Source of the DNA: Pseudomonas sp. CFBP13508
GTDB taxonomy: Bacteria > Pseudomonadota > Gammaproteobacteria > Pseudomonadales > Pseudomonadaceae
Assembly (NCBI RefSeq): GCF_005233515.1
Contig: NZ_QFZZ01000004.1
Span: forward strand, 506,644 to 570,643
Length of the DNA: 64,000 nt
Direction of reading: 5' to 3'
The notes beneath the pieces were generated by a model, which was not told the DNA's origin, did not search any database, and saw only the letters and a list, made by a program, of their open reading frames with translations. Every line of letters starts with the position of its first letter. Positions within the stretch are counted from its first letter, which is position 1. The position numbers and the translations under genes are program-made. Shown one piece after another: positions 35,881 through 45,126 of the stretch.

Positions 35881-36780
35881 TCAGCCCCAACCCTGCACCA
35901 CCGCCCGGCGAATCGCCTCCAGCAACATCGCGAACGCCGGGTTGTCATTGTTCTCCCGCCAGATCAGATGCAGTTCGCTTTGCACTCCTTCGCCCAGATC
36001 GATCTCGCGAAACACCACATTCCTGAAGACCACGCTGGTCGCGCAGCGCGGTACCAGCGCCAGACCCATGCCGGCGTTGACCAGCGCCAGAATCGTCAGC
36101 GACGAGCCCAGCCACTGCACGTAATCCGGCGCCACCCGCGCTGAACGCAGCGTGCCGGTCAACAATTCGTTGAATGGCGGATAGGCTTCATGGGAGTACA
36201 TCAGGAACGGTTGTTTATCCAGATCGTTGACTGAGACCTCAGCTGCATTGGCCAACCGATGCCCGCTCGGCACCGCCAGCACAAACGGTTCGCGCACCAG
36301 GCATTCGGTGGCATAGCCCGGTTCCTGCAATGGCGCCCGGGCAATGCCCAGGTCGATGCGGCGGGCACGCAAGGCCTCGTGCTGCTGATAGGTGTTCATC
36401 TCCGCCAGATCGATTTTCACCTGAGGCTGTTTTAGTCGCGCTTCGGCGATCACCTTGGGCAGAAACTCATACACCGCGCTGCCGACGAATGCGATGTTCA
36501 CCGAACCAATGTCGCCCTCGGCAAACCGGCGTGCGGTGATCGCTGCTTGCTGGGCGCGCTCCAGCAGATTCTGCGCCTCAACGAAAAACGCCCGGCCCGC
36601 TGCCGTCAGAGCAACGCTTCGGGTGCTGCGGGTAAACAATTCGACGCCAAGGTGATGCTCCAGCAGCTGAATCTGCCGACTCAGCGGCGGCTGGGTCATG
36701 TTCAGGCGCTCGGCGGCGCGGCGGAAGTTGAGTTCGGTGGCGACCGTGGTGAAACAGCGCAGTTGGGTGAGCTCGAACAT
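35881..36780 (-). CDS. LysR-family regulator of glucarate genes (inferred)
   Basis: This 299-residue LysR protein has the standard N-terminal helix-turn-helix (LNFRRAAERLNMTQPPLSRQ) and an effector domain of the CbnR/CatR-like type. It is divergent from gudP-gudD with 119 bp between starts. An interrupted inverted repeat (TCTAATC and GATTAGA, 36784-36822) sits just upstream of its ATG. Control of glucarate or galactarate use is inferred from the neighbourhood. The ATG at 36780 is preferred over 36831, because LysR proteins begin at this point. Confidence 0.9.
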   Translation of the reverse strand: MFELTQLRCFTTVATELNFRRAAERLNMTQPPLSRQIQLLEHHLGVELFTRSTRSVALTAAGRAFFVEAQNLLERAQQAAITARRFAEGDIGSVNIAFVGSAVYEFLPKVIAEARLKQPQVKIDLAEMNTYQQHEALRARRIDLGIARAPLQEPGYATECLVREPFVLAVPSGHRLANAAEVSVNDLDKQPFLMYSHEAYPPFNELLTGTLRSARVAPDYVQWLGSSLTILALVNAGMGLALVPRCATSVVFRNVVFREIDLGEGVQSELHLIWRENNDNPAFAMLLEAIRRAVVQGWG

Positions 36781-36783
36781 TGA

Positions 36784-36822
36784 TCTAATCCGGGTATCAA
36801 TCGAATGCCTGTTTAGATTAGA
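36784..36822. promoter_or_regulatory. Candidate LysR operator between regulator and gudP
   Basis: The arms TCTAATC (36784-36790) and GATTAGA (36816-36822) form an inverted repeat with a 25-base spacer in the divergent region. Symmetric spaced sites are typical of LysR tetramers. Inference only. Confidence 0.45.
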
Positions 36823-36899
36823 CGGGATCAATGCGCGACGTCCATGATCGGCTCATTGCTTCAAGTCATCCCTAAAAAAACAAGATCGGGAGTCGCCCC

Positions 36900-38267
36900 T
36901 TGAAAACCCTTCAGAGTCCGCCGGACATCACGGTGCTCGCCCGCGCCGCCGCCAAGGTCAAACGCCACGTACTGCCGCTGTTCGTGGTGATGTTCATCGT
37001 CAACTACATCGACCGGGTCAACATCGGTTTCGTGCGCAGCCATCTGGAAACCGATCTGGGCATTGGCGCAGCGGCTTATGGACTTGGCGCCGGATTGTTT
37101 TTCGTCGGTTACGCACTGTTCGAAGTGCCGTCCAACATGCTGTTGCAGCGCTACGGCGCGCGGGCCTGGCTGACCCGAATCATGTTCACCTGGGGCGCTG
37201 CGGCCATGGCCATGGCTTTTGTTCAGGGTGAAACCAGTTTCTACGTGCTGCGCTTTATCCTCGGTGCGGCCGAGGCCGGGTTCTTCCCGGGGATCATTTA
37301 CTATTTCACCCAATGGCTGCCAGCGTCCGAGCGCGGCAAAACCATGGCGGTGTTTCTCAGCGGCTCAGCGATTGCCTCGGTGATTTCCGGACCGGTGTCC
37401 GGTGCGCTGTTGCATATCAGCGGACTGGGCATGCACGGCTGGCAGTGGATGTTTCTCATCGAAGGCGCAGCGTCGGTGGTGTTGTGTGCTTTCGTCTGGT
37501 TCTGGCTGCAATCGCACCCGCGTCAAGCCAAGTGGCTGAGCGAGGAGGAGCGAGACGCATTGGTCGCGGCGATTGCCGAGGAGCAGCGCGCTCGCGAAGC
37601 GGTACAAGTCGCCAAGCCGTCGATGTTCAAGCTGTTGGCCGACCGGCAGATTGCGCTGTTCTGCTTCATCTATTTCTCTATTGCCCTGACCATTTACGGC
37701 GCGACGTTCTGGTTGCCGAGCATGATCAAGAAGATGGGCAACCTGGGCGATTTTCAGGTCGGGCTGCTCAATTCGATTCCGTGGATCATTTCGATTGTCG
37801 CCATGTACGTCTTCGCAGCGATGGCCGGCAAATGGAAATTCCAGCAGGCCTGGGTCGCGCTGACCCTGGTGATCGCCGCCATCGGTATGTTCATGTCGAC
37901 CACCGGCGGGCCGGTGTTCGCCTTCGTCGCCATCTGCTTCGCCGCTATCGGTTTCAAAGCGGCGTCGGCGCTGTTCTGGCCGATACCGCAAAGTTATCTG
38001 GATGCGCGCATCGCTGCGGCGGTCATCGCGCTGATCAATTCCATCGGTAACCTTGGCGGTTTCGTCGCGCCGACCGCGTTCGGCATTCTCGAACAAACCA
38101 CCGGTTCCATCGAGGGCGGCCTGTACGGCCTGGCGGCGACATCGCTGGTCGCCGCCGTGGTGATCTTCTTCGCCCGCACGGCGCCTGGTGCCAAAGGTAA
38201 AACCCCGGCAAAGCCAAGTGACGAAGCCGCCGCTGTCGTGCCGGCTCGTCCGGCTGCGAGCCACTGA
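36900..38267 (+). CDS. gudP: MFS D-glucarate/galactarate permease
   Basis: This 455-residue protein has twelve membrane helices. It belongs to the anion:cation symporter group of the major facilitator superfamily, shown by FIVNYIDRVNIGFVRSHL near residue 38 and GAAEAGFFPGIIYYFTQWLP near 125. Linkage to a glucarate-dehydratase-like gene 30 bp downstream indicates uptake of D-glucarate or galactarate with protons. The start is TTG at 36900, preceded by GGGAG; no ATG lies close enough in frame. Confidence 0.85.
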   Translation: MKTLQSPPDITVLARAAAKVKRHVLPLFVVMFIVNYIDRVNIGFVRSHLETDLGIGAAAYGLGAGLFFVGYALFEVPSNMLLQRYGARAWLTRIMFTWGAAAMAMAFVQGETSFYVLRFILGAAEAGFFPGIIYYFTQWLPASERGKTMAVFLSGSAIASVISGPVSGALLHISGLGMHGWQWMFLIEGAASVVLCAFVWFWLQSHPRQAKWLSEEERDALVAAIAEEQRAREAVQVAKPSMFKLLADRQIALFCFIYFSIALTIYGATFWLPSMIKKMGNLGDFQVGLLNSIPWIISIVAMYVFAAMAGKWKFQQAWVALTLVIAAIGMFMSTTGGPVFAFVAICFAAIGFKAASALFWPIPQSYLDARIAAAVIALINSIGNLGGFVAPTAFGILEQTTGSIEGGLYGLAATSLVAAVVIFFARTAPGAKGKTPAKPSDEAAAVVPARPAASH

Positions 38268-38297
38268 ATCGATTGTTGATCTGTCAGGAGCGTTATC

Positions 38298-39572
38298 TTG
38301 AAAATCACCCGTGTCAGCGTCACCCCGATTGCTTTCCGCGATCCGCCACTGCTCAACGCCAGCGGCATCCACGAACCTTTTGCCCTGCGCTCGATCATCG
38401 AGATTGAAAGTGACAACGGCTACATCGGCCTCGGCGAAAGCTACGGCGATGCGCCGGCGCTGGCGATCCAGCAACAATTGCAGAGCCAGTTGATCGGCCT
38501 CGATCCGTTCAATCTCAATCAATTGCGCGCGATCGTGCAGGCCACCGTGGCGGCGAATAAACCCGTCGGCGTCGCTGGTGCCGAACTGGCCCCCGGTTCC
38601 CACGCCAGCAAAGCGGTGAGCAACGCCTACTCGGCATTTGAAGTAGCTTTTCTCGATTTGCAAGCGCACTACCTGAACGTGCCACTGGTGGACCTGCTCG
38701 GCGGGGCGATCCGCGATGAAGTGCCGTTCAGCGCTTACCTGTTTTTCAAGTACGCCGAGCATATCGACTCGCCCTACAAGCCGGACAACTGGGGCGAGGC
38801 GCTGAGCGAGCAACAGATCGTCGCGCAGGCAGCGCGGATGATCGAAGCGTACGGATTCAAGAGCATCAAGCTCAAGGCCGGCACTTTGCTGCCGGAGCAT
38901 GAAGTGGCTTGCATCAAGGCGCTGAAAAAAGCCTTTCCGGGTTTTCCGCTGCGCATTGATCCGAACGGCAATTGGTCACTGGAGACGGCGATTCGCATGG
39001 CCGAACTGCTCGGCGATGATCTGCAGTATTACGAAGACCCGACCCCGGGCCTTGATGGCATGGCTGAACTGCACAAGCGCACCGGTCTGCCCCTGGCGAC
39101 CAATATGGTCGTCACTGATTTCGACGAGTTCCGCTGCAGCGTTGCGCAGAACAGCGTGCAGATCGTCCTCGCCGACCACCATTACTGGGGTGGCCTGCGG
39201 GATACGCAGACGCTGGCGAAAATGTGCGATGTGTTTGGCCTCGGCGTGTCGATGCATTCCAATTCGCACCTGGGCATCAGCCTGATGGCCATGGCCCATG
39301 TGGCGGCGGCGGTGCCGAATCTGGATTACGCCTGCGACACCCACTACCCGTGGCAGGAGCCGGACGAGGAAGTGATCAAGGGCGGCAAGCTGCCGATTGT
39401 CGATGGCTGCGTGAAGATCACCCGTGCGCCGGGGTTGGGGTTGGAACTGGACCATGAGCAACTGGCCAAGCTGCATGATCAGTACCTGACGTGCGGGATT
39501 CGCCAGAGGGATGATGTGCGGCAGATGCAGCGGTACAAGGCGGATTGGCGGGCGGTCAAGCCGAGGTTTTGA
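38298..39572 (+). CDS. gudD: Glucarate dehydratase-like enolase-superfamily enzyme
   Basis: This 424-residue enzyme belongs to the mandelate racemase/enolase superfamily. It has the catalytic Lys motif KSIKLKAGTLLPEHE near residue 188, metal ligands in RIDPNGNW near 219 and YYEDPTPG near 245, and the His base in SMHSNSHLGIS near 319. This layout fits glucarate dehydratase, which converts D-glucarate to 5-keto-4-deoxyglucarate. The TTG at 38298 is preceded by CAGGAG. It is cotranscribed with gudP; both genes use TTG. Confidence 0.88.
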   Translation: MKITRVSVTPIAFRDPPLLNASGIHEPFALRSIIEIESDNGYIGLGESYGDAPALAIQQQLQSQLIGLDPFNLNQLRAIVQATVAANKPVGVAGAELAPGSHASKAVSNAYSAFEVAFLDLQAHYLNVPLVDLLGGAIRDEVPFSAYLFFKYAEHIDSPYKPDNWGEALSEQQIVAQAARMIEAYGFKSIKLKAGTLLPEHEVACIKALKKAFPGFPLRIDPNGNWSLETAIRMAELLGDDLQYYEDPTPGLDGMAELHKRTGLPLATNMVVTDFDEFRCSVAQNSVQIVLADHHYWGGLRDTQTLAKMCDVFGLGVSMHSNSHLGISLMAMAHVAAAVPNLDYACDTHYPWQEPDEEVIKGGKLPIVDGCVKITRAPGLGLELDHEQLAKLHDQYLTCGIRQRDDVRQMQRYKADWRAVKPRF

Positions 39573-39592
39573 GGTCGTTGCGACTGGCCTCT

Positions 39593-39655
39593 TCGCGAGC
39601 AGGCTCGCTCCCACACTTGGCATACATTTCCCTGTGGGAGCGAGCCTGCTCGCGA
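39593..39655. repeat. REPIN downstream of gudD
   Basis: An inverse REP (39593-39614) and a direct copy (39634-39655) have a 19-base spacer and lie between convergent genes. Confidence 0.9.
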
Positions 39656-39674
39656 ATGGCCGCGACGCGATCGT

Positions 39675-40559
39675 TCAGAGGGTATCAACCAGCCAATCCC
39701 GAAACGCTCTCAACGAAGGCAAATTCTCATTGCGCGGCGGATACACCAGGTAATAGCTGCGGCGGCTGGTAATCGGCTCGCCCAGTTGCAGCAACTCGCC
39801 CTTGAGCAACTCATCTTCGACCAGAATCCGCGGCACCAGGCCCACGCCGATATTGGCGCGTACCGCCTGAATCAAGTGCGAGGTCATTTCGAAGCTCGGC
39901 CCGATCCGCATGCTGCGATGTGGCAGTTGGTGATGGCTGAACCATTCCGCCCACGCCTGGGCATTGCTGCTGACGTTGAGCAGCAACTGCCCGGCAATGT
40001 GTCGCTCGGCCTCCTCGTGTTCCGTTGCCGACAACTGCGCGCTGGCAATCGCCACCAATTCTTCGGTGTGCAGGGGCAGGGCGGTCAGGCCTGGCCATTC
40101 ACCACCGCCGACACAGATGGCCGCGTCGATTTCGCTGGTATCGAAGTCGATGGTTTCGATCCGCGAATGCAAGTGCACGGTCATGCCCGGGTGCGCCGTG
40201 TAGAAATCCTTCAGCCGTGGCAGCAGCCATTTCGAGCCGAAGGTCGGCAGCGTCGCCAGGCGCAGGCTATGGATGCCCGAACCAAACGCCATCGCCTGCA
40301 AAGTCGCGCTGCGAATCTGCCCGAGGGCTTCGCTGAGCTCGCGCTGATACATGCGCCCGACATCCGTCAGCACCACGTGCCGGCCTTCGCGGCTGAACAA
40401 GCGCATGCCGAGCATCTTCTCGAGAATCTGTACTTGGCGGCTGACCGCGCTCTGCGTCAGTGACAATTCATGGGCGGCGCGGGTGTAGCTCTCATGGCGA
40501 GCGGCGGCCTCGAAAGCCAGCAGCAGCGACATGGACGGTGTGAGGGTGCGCGGGTTCAT
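39675..40559 (-). CDS. LysR-family regulator (GcvA-like)
   Basis: This 294-residue protein has the helix-turn-helix ESYTRAAHELSLTQSAVSRQ (continuing VQILEK) and an effector domain of the GcvA/AmpR branch, with THLATLPT-like SLRLATLPTFGSKWLLPRLK near residue 98. It is divergent from the ydiJ gene with about 150 bp between starts, so control of that gene is likely. The inducer is unknown. Confidence 0.9.
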   Translation of the reverse strand: MNPRTLTPSMSLLLAFEAAARHESYTRAAHELSLTQSAVSRQVQILEKMLGMRLFSREGRHVVLTDVGRMYQRELSEALGQIRSATLQAMAFGSGIHSLRLATLPTFGSKWLLPRLKDFYTAHPGMTVHLHSRIETIDFDTSEIDAAICVGGGEWPGLTALPLHTEELVAIASAQLSATEHEEAERHIAGQLLLNVSSNAQAWAEWFSHHQLPHRSMRIGPSFEMTSHLIQAVRANIGVGLVPRILVEDELLKGELLQLGEPITSRRSYYLVYPPRNENLPSLRAFRDWLVDTL

Positions 40560-40716
40560 TCGTAAAACTCATCGATAGCGGGTCGAAATTACGCTTGTTC
40601 CATGGCTGGCCAGCAATGAACATGGGCGCAATCAGATGGCGGAGCCTGACGCAATCATTCCTTGCGCACAACTGTTCACCGCCACACAGCCCGATTTGAC
40701 CGAGATGACCCGACCG

Positions 40717-43700
40717 ATGATTGCCCAGCTGTCGCCTGCCAGAGCCCTGACCGGCGATTACCAACAATTCCTCGCCGCCCTGAAAGACAGCGGCTTTCGC
40801 GGGGAAATCAGCGCCGATTACGCCAGCCGCGTGGTGCTCGCGACCGACAACTCGATCTATCAGCGCCTGCCGCAAGCGGCGGTGTTTCCGCTGGATGCGG
40901 ACGATGTGGCACGTGTCGCACGGCTGATTGCCGAACCGGCGTACGAGAAAGTGGTGATCACCCCGCGTGGCGGTGGCACCGGTACCAACGGCCAATCGCT
41001 GACGGACGGCATCGTCGTCGACCTGTCGCGGCACATGAACCGCATTCTGGAAATCAACGTTGAACAACGCTGGGTGCGCGTACAGGCCGGGGTGGTCAAG
41101 GATCAGCTCAACGCCGCGTTGAAATCCGCCGGGCTGTTTTTTGCTCCGGAACTGTCGACCTCGAACCGCGCCACGGTCGGCGGCATGATCAACACCGACG
41201 CCAGCGGCCAGGGCAGTTGCACCTACGGCAAGACCCGCGACCATGTGCTCGAGCTTGAGATGATCCTGCGCGGCGGCGAGTGTCTGCACGGCCTGCCGCT
41301 GGCCGAGGATGAGCTTGCAGCGCAGTGCGCCCGCGATGATCGCGTCGGCGAAGTCTATCGTTGTGCGCGGCAGATTATTGATGAACAGGGCGAGCTGATC
41401 AAGGCACGCTTTCCCGATCTCAACCGCTGCCTGACCGGTTATGACCTGGCGCATCTGCGCGAGGCCGATCAGCGCTTCAACCTCAACAGCGTGCTCTGTG
41501 GCGCTGAAGGCTCGCTGGGCTTTGTGGTCGAAGCGCGACTCAACGTGCTGCCGATTCCCAAGCACACCATGCTGGTCAACATCCGCTACGCCGGGTTCAT
41601 GGATGCCTTGCGCGATGCGCGGGCGTTGATGGCGCTCAAGCCGTTGTCGATTGAAACCGTCGACTCCAAAGTCTTGCTGTTGGCGATGCAGGACATCGTC
41701 TGGCACGGCGTTGCCGAATATTTTCCGGAAAACGCTGAGCGGCCGACTCTGGGCATCAATCTGGTCGAGTTCTGCGGTGACGATCCCGAAGATCTGCAAC
41801 GCCGCGTCGAAGCGTTCTTCGAACATCTGCAAAACGACCGCACCGTGGAGCGCCTGGGCCATACGCTGGCGGTTGGTCAGGCAGCGGTGAACAAGGTCTA
41901 TGGCATGCGCAAACGGGCGGTGGGCCTGCTCGGCAATGTCGCCGGCGAAGCCCGCCCGCAGCCGTTCGTTGAAGACACCGCGGTGCCGCCGCAGCACTTG
42001 GCCGAATACATCGCCGAACTGCGCGACCTGCTCGACAGCCACGGTTTGCAGTACGGCATGTTCGGCCATGTCGACGCCGGCGTACTGCACGTGCGGCCGA
42101 TCCTCGATATGAAAGACCCGCAGCAAGCGGCGCTGGTTCGTCCGGTGTCCGATGGCGTCGCCGCGTTGACCCAGCGCTACGGCGGCCTGCTCTGGGGCGA
42201 GCACGGCAAGGGACTGCGTTCGGAATACGCGCCGGCATTCTTCGGCGAGTTGTACCCGGCGCTGCAAGCCTTGAAAGCGGCGTTCGACCCATTCAACCAG
42301 TTCAATCCGGGCAAAATCGCCACGCCGGCCAACAGCGGTGCAGCGCTACTGAAAATTGACGAAGTGACCCTGCGCGGCGAGCTGGATCGGCAGATCGACG
42401 AGAAAGTCTGGCAAAGCTACGGCGCCGCCATGCACTGCAATGGCAACGGCGCCTGCTACAACTTCGATCCCGATGACGCCATGTGCCCGTCGTGGAAAGC
42501 CACCCGCGAACGCGCGCAGTCGCCCAAGGGCCGCGCTTCACTGATTCGCGAATGGCTGCGGTTGCAGGGCGAGGCGGGCGTCGATGTGCTCTCGGATGCG
42601 ATTCGCAAACCGGCGTTTTTCCGCTCGCTGTGGCAGCGCTGGCGCAACAGTCGCGATCCGTCGGCGGACTTCTCCCACGAAGTGTATGACGCCATGGCCG
42701 GTTGCCTGGCCTGCAAATCCTGCGCGGGGCAGTGCCCGGTGAAGGTCAACGTGCCGGAATTTCGCTCGCGTTTTCTCGAGCTGTATCACAGTCGTTATCT
42801 GCGTCCGGCGCGGGACTATCTGATTGCCTCGCTGGAATACACCATTCCCTACATGGCGCGGATTCCGGCACTTTACAACGGTCTGATGGGCGCTGGCTGG
42901 GTGCGTGGCGCGCTGGCGCGGATCGGTGGCATGGTCGATGTGCCGTTGCTCAGCCGTTTCGATTTCCACGCGGCGATGCGCCGTTGGCAGGTGCAGCCAG
43001 CGACGGTTGCAACGCTGTCGGCGCTGAGCCCAGGGCAACGCGAACGCAGTGTGGTCATCGTGCAGGACGCCTTCACCCGCTACTTCGAAGCGCCGTTGTT
43101 GGCGGATCTGGTCGAGCTGATTTCGCGTCTGGGTTATCAGGTCTATCTCGCGCCGTTCAGCGCCAACGGCAAGCCGCTGCATGTGCAGGGCTTTCTCTCG
43201 GCGTTCAATCGGGCGGCGTTGCGTAATGCTGAGCAGTTGCAGGCGCTGGCGCAGACCGGCGTGCCTTTGCTGGGGCTGGATCCGGCGATGACTTTGGTCT
43301 ATCGCCAGGAATACCTGAAAGTGCCGGGCTTGAATGAGTGTCCTGAAGTGGCGCTGGTGCAGGAATGGTTACTCAAGGTCATGCCGGAGCAGGCGCCTGA
43401 GGCTCAGCCCAAAGCGTTCCGTCTGCTCGCCCATTGCACGGAGAAAACCAACGCGCCGGCCGCGACCCGCCAGTGGGAACAGGTCTTCGAACGTGCCGGT
43501 CTGAAGCTGGCCACGCAGGCTACCGGTTGCTGCGGCATGTCCGGTACTTACGGCCACGAAGCACGCAATCGCCAGACCTCGGCAGTCATTTATGAGCAGT
43601 CGTGGGCGCGTCAGGTGCAGGCGCCGGCGGAGCAGGGCGAGGCGTTGGCGACCGGCTACTCCTGCCGCAGCCAGGTCAAGCGCCAGTCGGATCAGGCGCT

Positions 43701-43743
43701 GCGCCATCCGTTGCAGGTGTTGCTGGAGACGCTGCGTCGCTGA
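40717..43743 (+). CDS. ydiJ: YdiJ-type FAD and Fe-S 2-hydroxyacid dehydrogenase
   Basis: This large protein of about 1,008 residues joins an N-terminal FAD-binding oxidase domain (VITPRGGGTGTNGQSLTDGI near 87; a linked-oxidase C-terminal domain to about 540) to a C-terminal Fe-S and CCG-domain part. The latter carries GCLACKSCAGQCPVKVN near 661 and TGCCGMSGTYGHE near 934. This matches E. coli YdiJ, which oxidises D-2-hydroxyglutarate-type substrates and passes electrons to the respiratory chain. I chose the ATG at 40717 because E. coli YdiJ begins in the same way (MIxQ) just before the aligned domain. The frame also has an ATG at 40636, which would add 27 residues. Confidence 0.87.
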   Translation: MIAQLSPARALTGDYQQFLAALKDSGFRGEISADYASRVVLATDNSIYQRLPQAAVFPLDADDVARVARLIAEPAYEKVVITPRGGGTGTNGQSLTDGIVVDLSRHMNRILEINVEQRWVRVQAGVVKDQLNAALKSAGLFFAPELSTSNRATVGGMINTDASGQGSCTYGKTRDHVLELEMILRGGECLHGLPLAEDELAAQCARDDRVGEVYRCARQIIDEQGELIKARFPDLNRCLTGYDLAHLREADQRFNLNSVLCGAEGSLGFVVEARLNVLPIPKHTMLVNIRYAGFMDALRDARALMALKPLSIETVDSKVLLLAMQDIVWHGVAEYFPENAERPTLGINLVEFCGDDPEDLQRRVEAFFEHLQNDRTVERLGHTLAVGQAAVNKVYGMRKRAVGLLGNVAGEARPQPFVEDTAVPPQHLAEYIAELRDLLDSHGLQYGMFGHVDAGVLHVRPILDMKDPQQAALVRPVSDGVAALTQRYGGLLWGEHGKGLRSEYAPAFFGELYPALQALKAAFDPFNQFNPGKIATPANSGAALLKIDEVTLRGELDRQIDEKVWQSYGAAMHCNGNGACYNFDPDDAMCPSWKATRERAQSPKGRASLIREWLRLQGEAGVDVLSDAIRKPAFFRSLWQRWRNSRDPSADFSHEVYDAMAGCLACKSCAGQCPVKVNVPEFRSRFLELYHSRYLRPARDYLIASLEYTIPYMARIPALYNGLMGAGWVRGALARIGGMVDVPLLSRFDFHAAMRRWQVQPATVATLSALSPGQRERSVVIVQDAFTRYFEAPLLADLVELISRLGYQVYLAPFSANGKPLHVQGFLSAFNRAALRNAEQLQALAQTGVPLLGLDPAMTLVYRQEYLKVPGLNECPEVALVQEWLLKVMPEQAPEAQPKAFRLLAHCTEKTNAPAATRQWEQVFERAGLKLATQATGCCGMSGTYGHEARNRQTSAVIYEQSWARQVQAPAEQGEALATGYSCRSQVKRQSDQALRHPLQVLLETLRR

Positions 43744-44362
43744 TCGTGTCGCTGGTGTCCTTGTCCCAGATCAGGCGCGGGTCGAAACTCATCGCCGCGA
43801 GCATCGTGAACACCACGACCAGGCCGAAGAACAGGATGCCCGGTCGTGGCTCGATATCGCCCAGCGCCTGGAACTTCACCAGCGCCGCGACCAGCGCGAC
43901 CACCAGCACATCGAGCATCGACCAGTAGCCGATCAGTTCGACGAAGCGGTACAGCTTCGAACGCTCCCTGCGCGCCCAATCGCTGTTGCGCTGCACGGTG
44001 ACCAGCAGCAAGGTCAGGGCGACGAACTTGACCCCCGGCACCGCGATGCTGGCGATGAAAATGATCAGGGCGATGTCCCACGCTCCGGCCTCCCAGAACT
44101 CCAGCACGCCACTCATGATCGTGCTGTCGGCGCCGTTGCCGAGCATCACCGTATTCATCACCGGCAGCAGATTGGCGGGAACATAAAACGCCAGGGCGGC
44201 GAGCATGTACGCCCAGGTGCGCGTCAGCGAATTGGTCTTGCGCCGATGCAACGGCGCATCACAGCGTGGGCACTCGTGTGGCTCGTCGGTCATATCGCAG
44301 GCAAGGCCACAGCTGTGGCACAGGCATAAATTGAGTTCGCTGGCGGTCGGTGGACGCTTCAT
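43676..44362 (-). CDS. PqiA-like membrane protein, second copy
   Basis: This 228-residue protein has a Cys-rich N-terminus (LCLCHSCGLACDMTDEPHEC, continuing PRCD), with paired CxxC motifs suited to a zinc or Fe-S site, and four membrane helices. The sequence ANLLPVMNTVMLGNGADSTI is PqiA-like. Its start overlaps the first pqiA-like gene by four bases (ATGA). Its end overlaps the 3' end of ydiJ on the opposite strand by 68 bases. In most genomes a pqiB (MCE protein) gene follows; here it does not. Confidence 0.85.
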   Translation of the reverse strand: MKRPPTASELNLCLCHSCGLACDMTDEPHECPRCDAPLHRRKTNSLTRTWAYMLAALAFYVPANLLPVMNTVMLGNGADSTIMSGVLEFWEAGAWDIALIIFIASIAVPGVKFVALTLLLVTVQRNSDWARRERSKLYRFVELIGYWSMLDVLVVALVAALVKFQALGDIEPRPGILFFGLVVVFTMLAAMSFDPRLIWDKDTSDTISDAASPATPATDGAAPDPTGA

Positions 44363-44955
44363 AAAATGTCCCAGAGTTCGCGTATGTCCCGGCCGGCAAT
44401 GCGGATCATCATCAGGCTCAGCACCGCCAGGGCGAACAGGCCGATCCCCGGCAGCACATCGAGCAGGCCGGCGAGTTTGAACACCGCGACCATAGCCCCC
44501 AGCAGGCACACCTCGAGCATGCTCCACGGGCGCAGGGTTTCCAGCCAGCGCATGCACAGATTGAACCCCGGTGCCCGCCTCATGCCGAGGGCGAAACTCA
44601 ACACCCAGACCAGCAACACTAGCTGAAATGCCGGGGCGATGATGATCGCGATCGCTGCGACCATGGCGATAAAGGTGATCGGCCCCTGGCTCAGCGCGAG
44701 CACCGAATCCCAAAGGGTCGCACTGTTCTTCATGCCTTTGAGGCTGATGCTCATCACCGGATAGAAATTGGCGAACAGCCACAGCATCGCCGCCGTGAAC
44801 GTCAGCGCCAGACGCTGCTCGATGGTCAGGCCGTTGAAGCGCTGCAGCACGCCACCGCAGCGCACGCACAGGGTTTTCTGGTGTTTGCCGAGCACGACTT
44901 TCTCGTACACGCAATCACAGTGCTCGCAGATGATCAGGTGTTCGGTGTTGACCAT
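44359..44955 (-). CDS. PqiA-like membrane protein, first copy
   Basis: This 198-residue protein has two CxxC pairs in the cytoplasmic N-terminus (CEHCDCVYEK and LCVRCGGVL) and four membrane helices, including LWLFANFYPVMSISLKGMKN. PqiA proteins partner PqiB and PqiC in lipid trafficking across the envelope under membrane stress. It is the first gene of the pair; E. coli PqiA corresponds to both halves fused. Confidence 0.87.
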   Translation of the reverse strand: MVNTEHLIICEHCDCVYEKVVLGKHQKTLCVRCGGVLQRFNGLTIEQRLALTFTAAMLWLFANFYPVMSISLKGMKNSATLWDSVLALSQGPITFIAMVAAIAIIIAPAFQLVLLVWVLSFALGMRRAPGFNLCMRWLETLRPWSMLEVCLLGAMVAVFKLAGLLDVLPGIGLFALAVLSLMMIRIAGRDIRELWDIL

Positions 44956-45126
44956 GGACAGCGCTCAAGGGCAGGGCGGACCTGTTCACTATAGAAGGCT
45001 GGGGCCGATGGGCAACCTCAATGGCGACATGTTTAGGTTTTGCTTTTTTGATGTTATAAGGTAACGCGAAATTCGAGGGCGGCGTTGTGGCTGTCCGGTG
45101 TTATTCCTCTCGATTGCGAAAGATCC

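Noticed and set aside
37365..38900. Minus-strand frame of 511 codons opposite gudP and gudD
   Set aside because: It spans two well-supported plus-strand genes and has no protein-like features.
40492..42267. Minus-strand frame of 591 codons opposite ydiJ
   Set aside because: It is antisense to a protein with clear FAD-domain motifs; composition and lack of signals mark it as a shadow.
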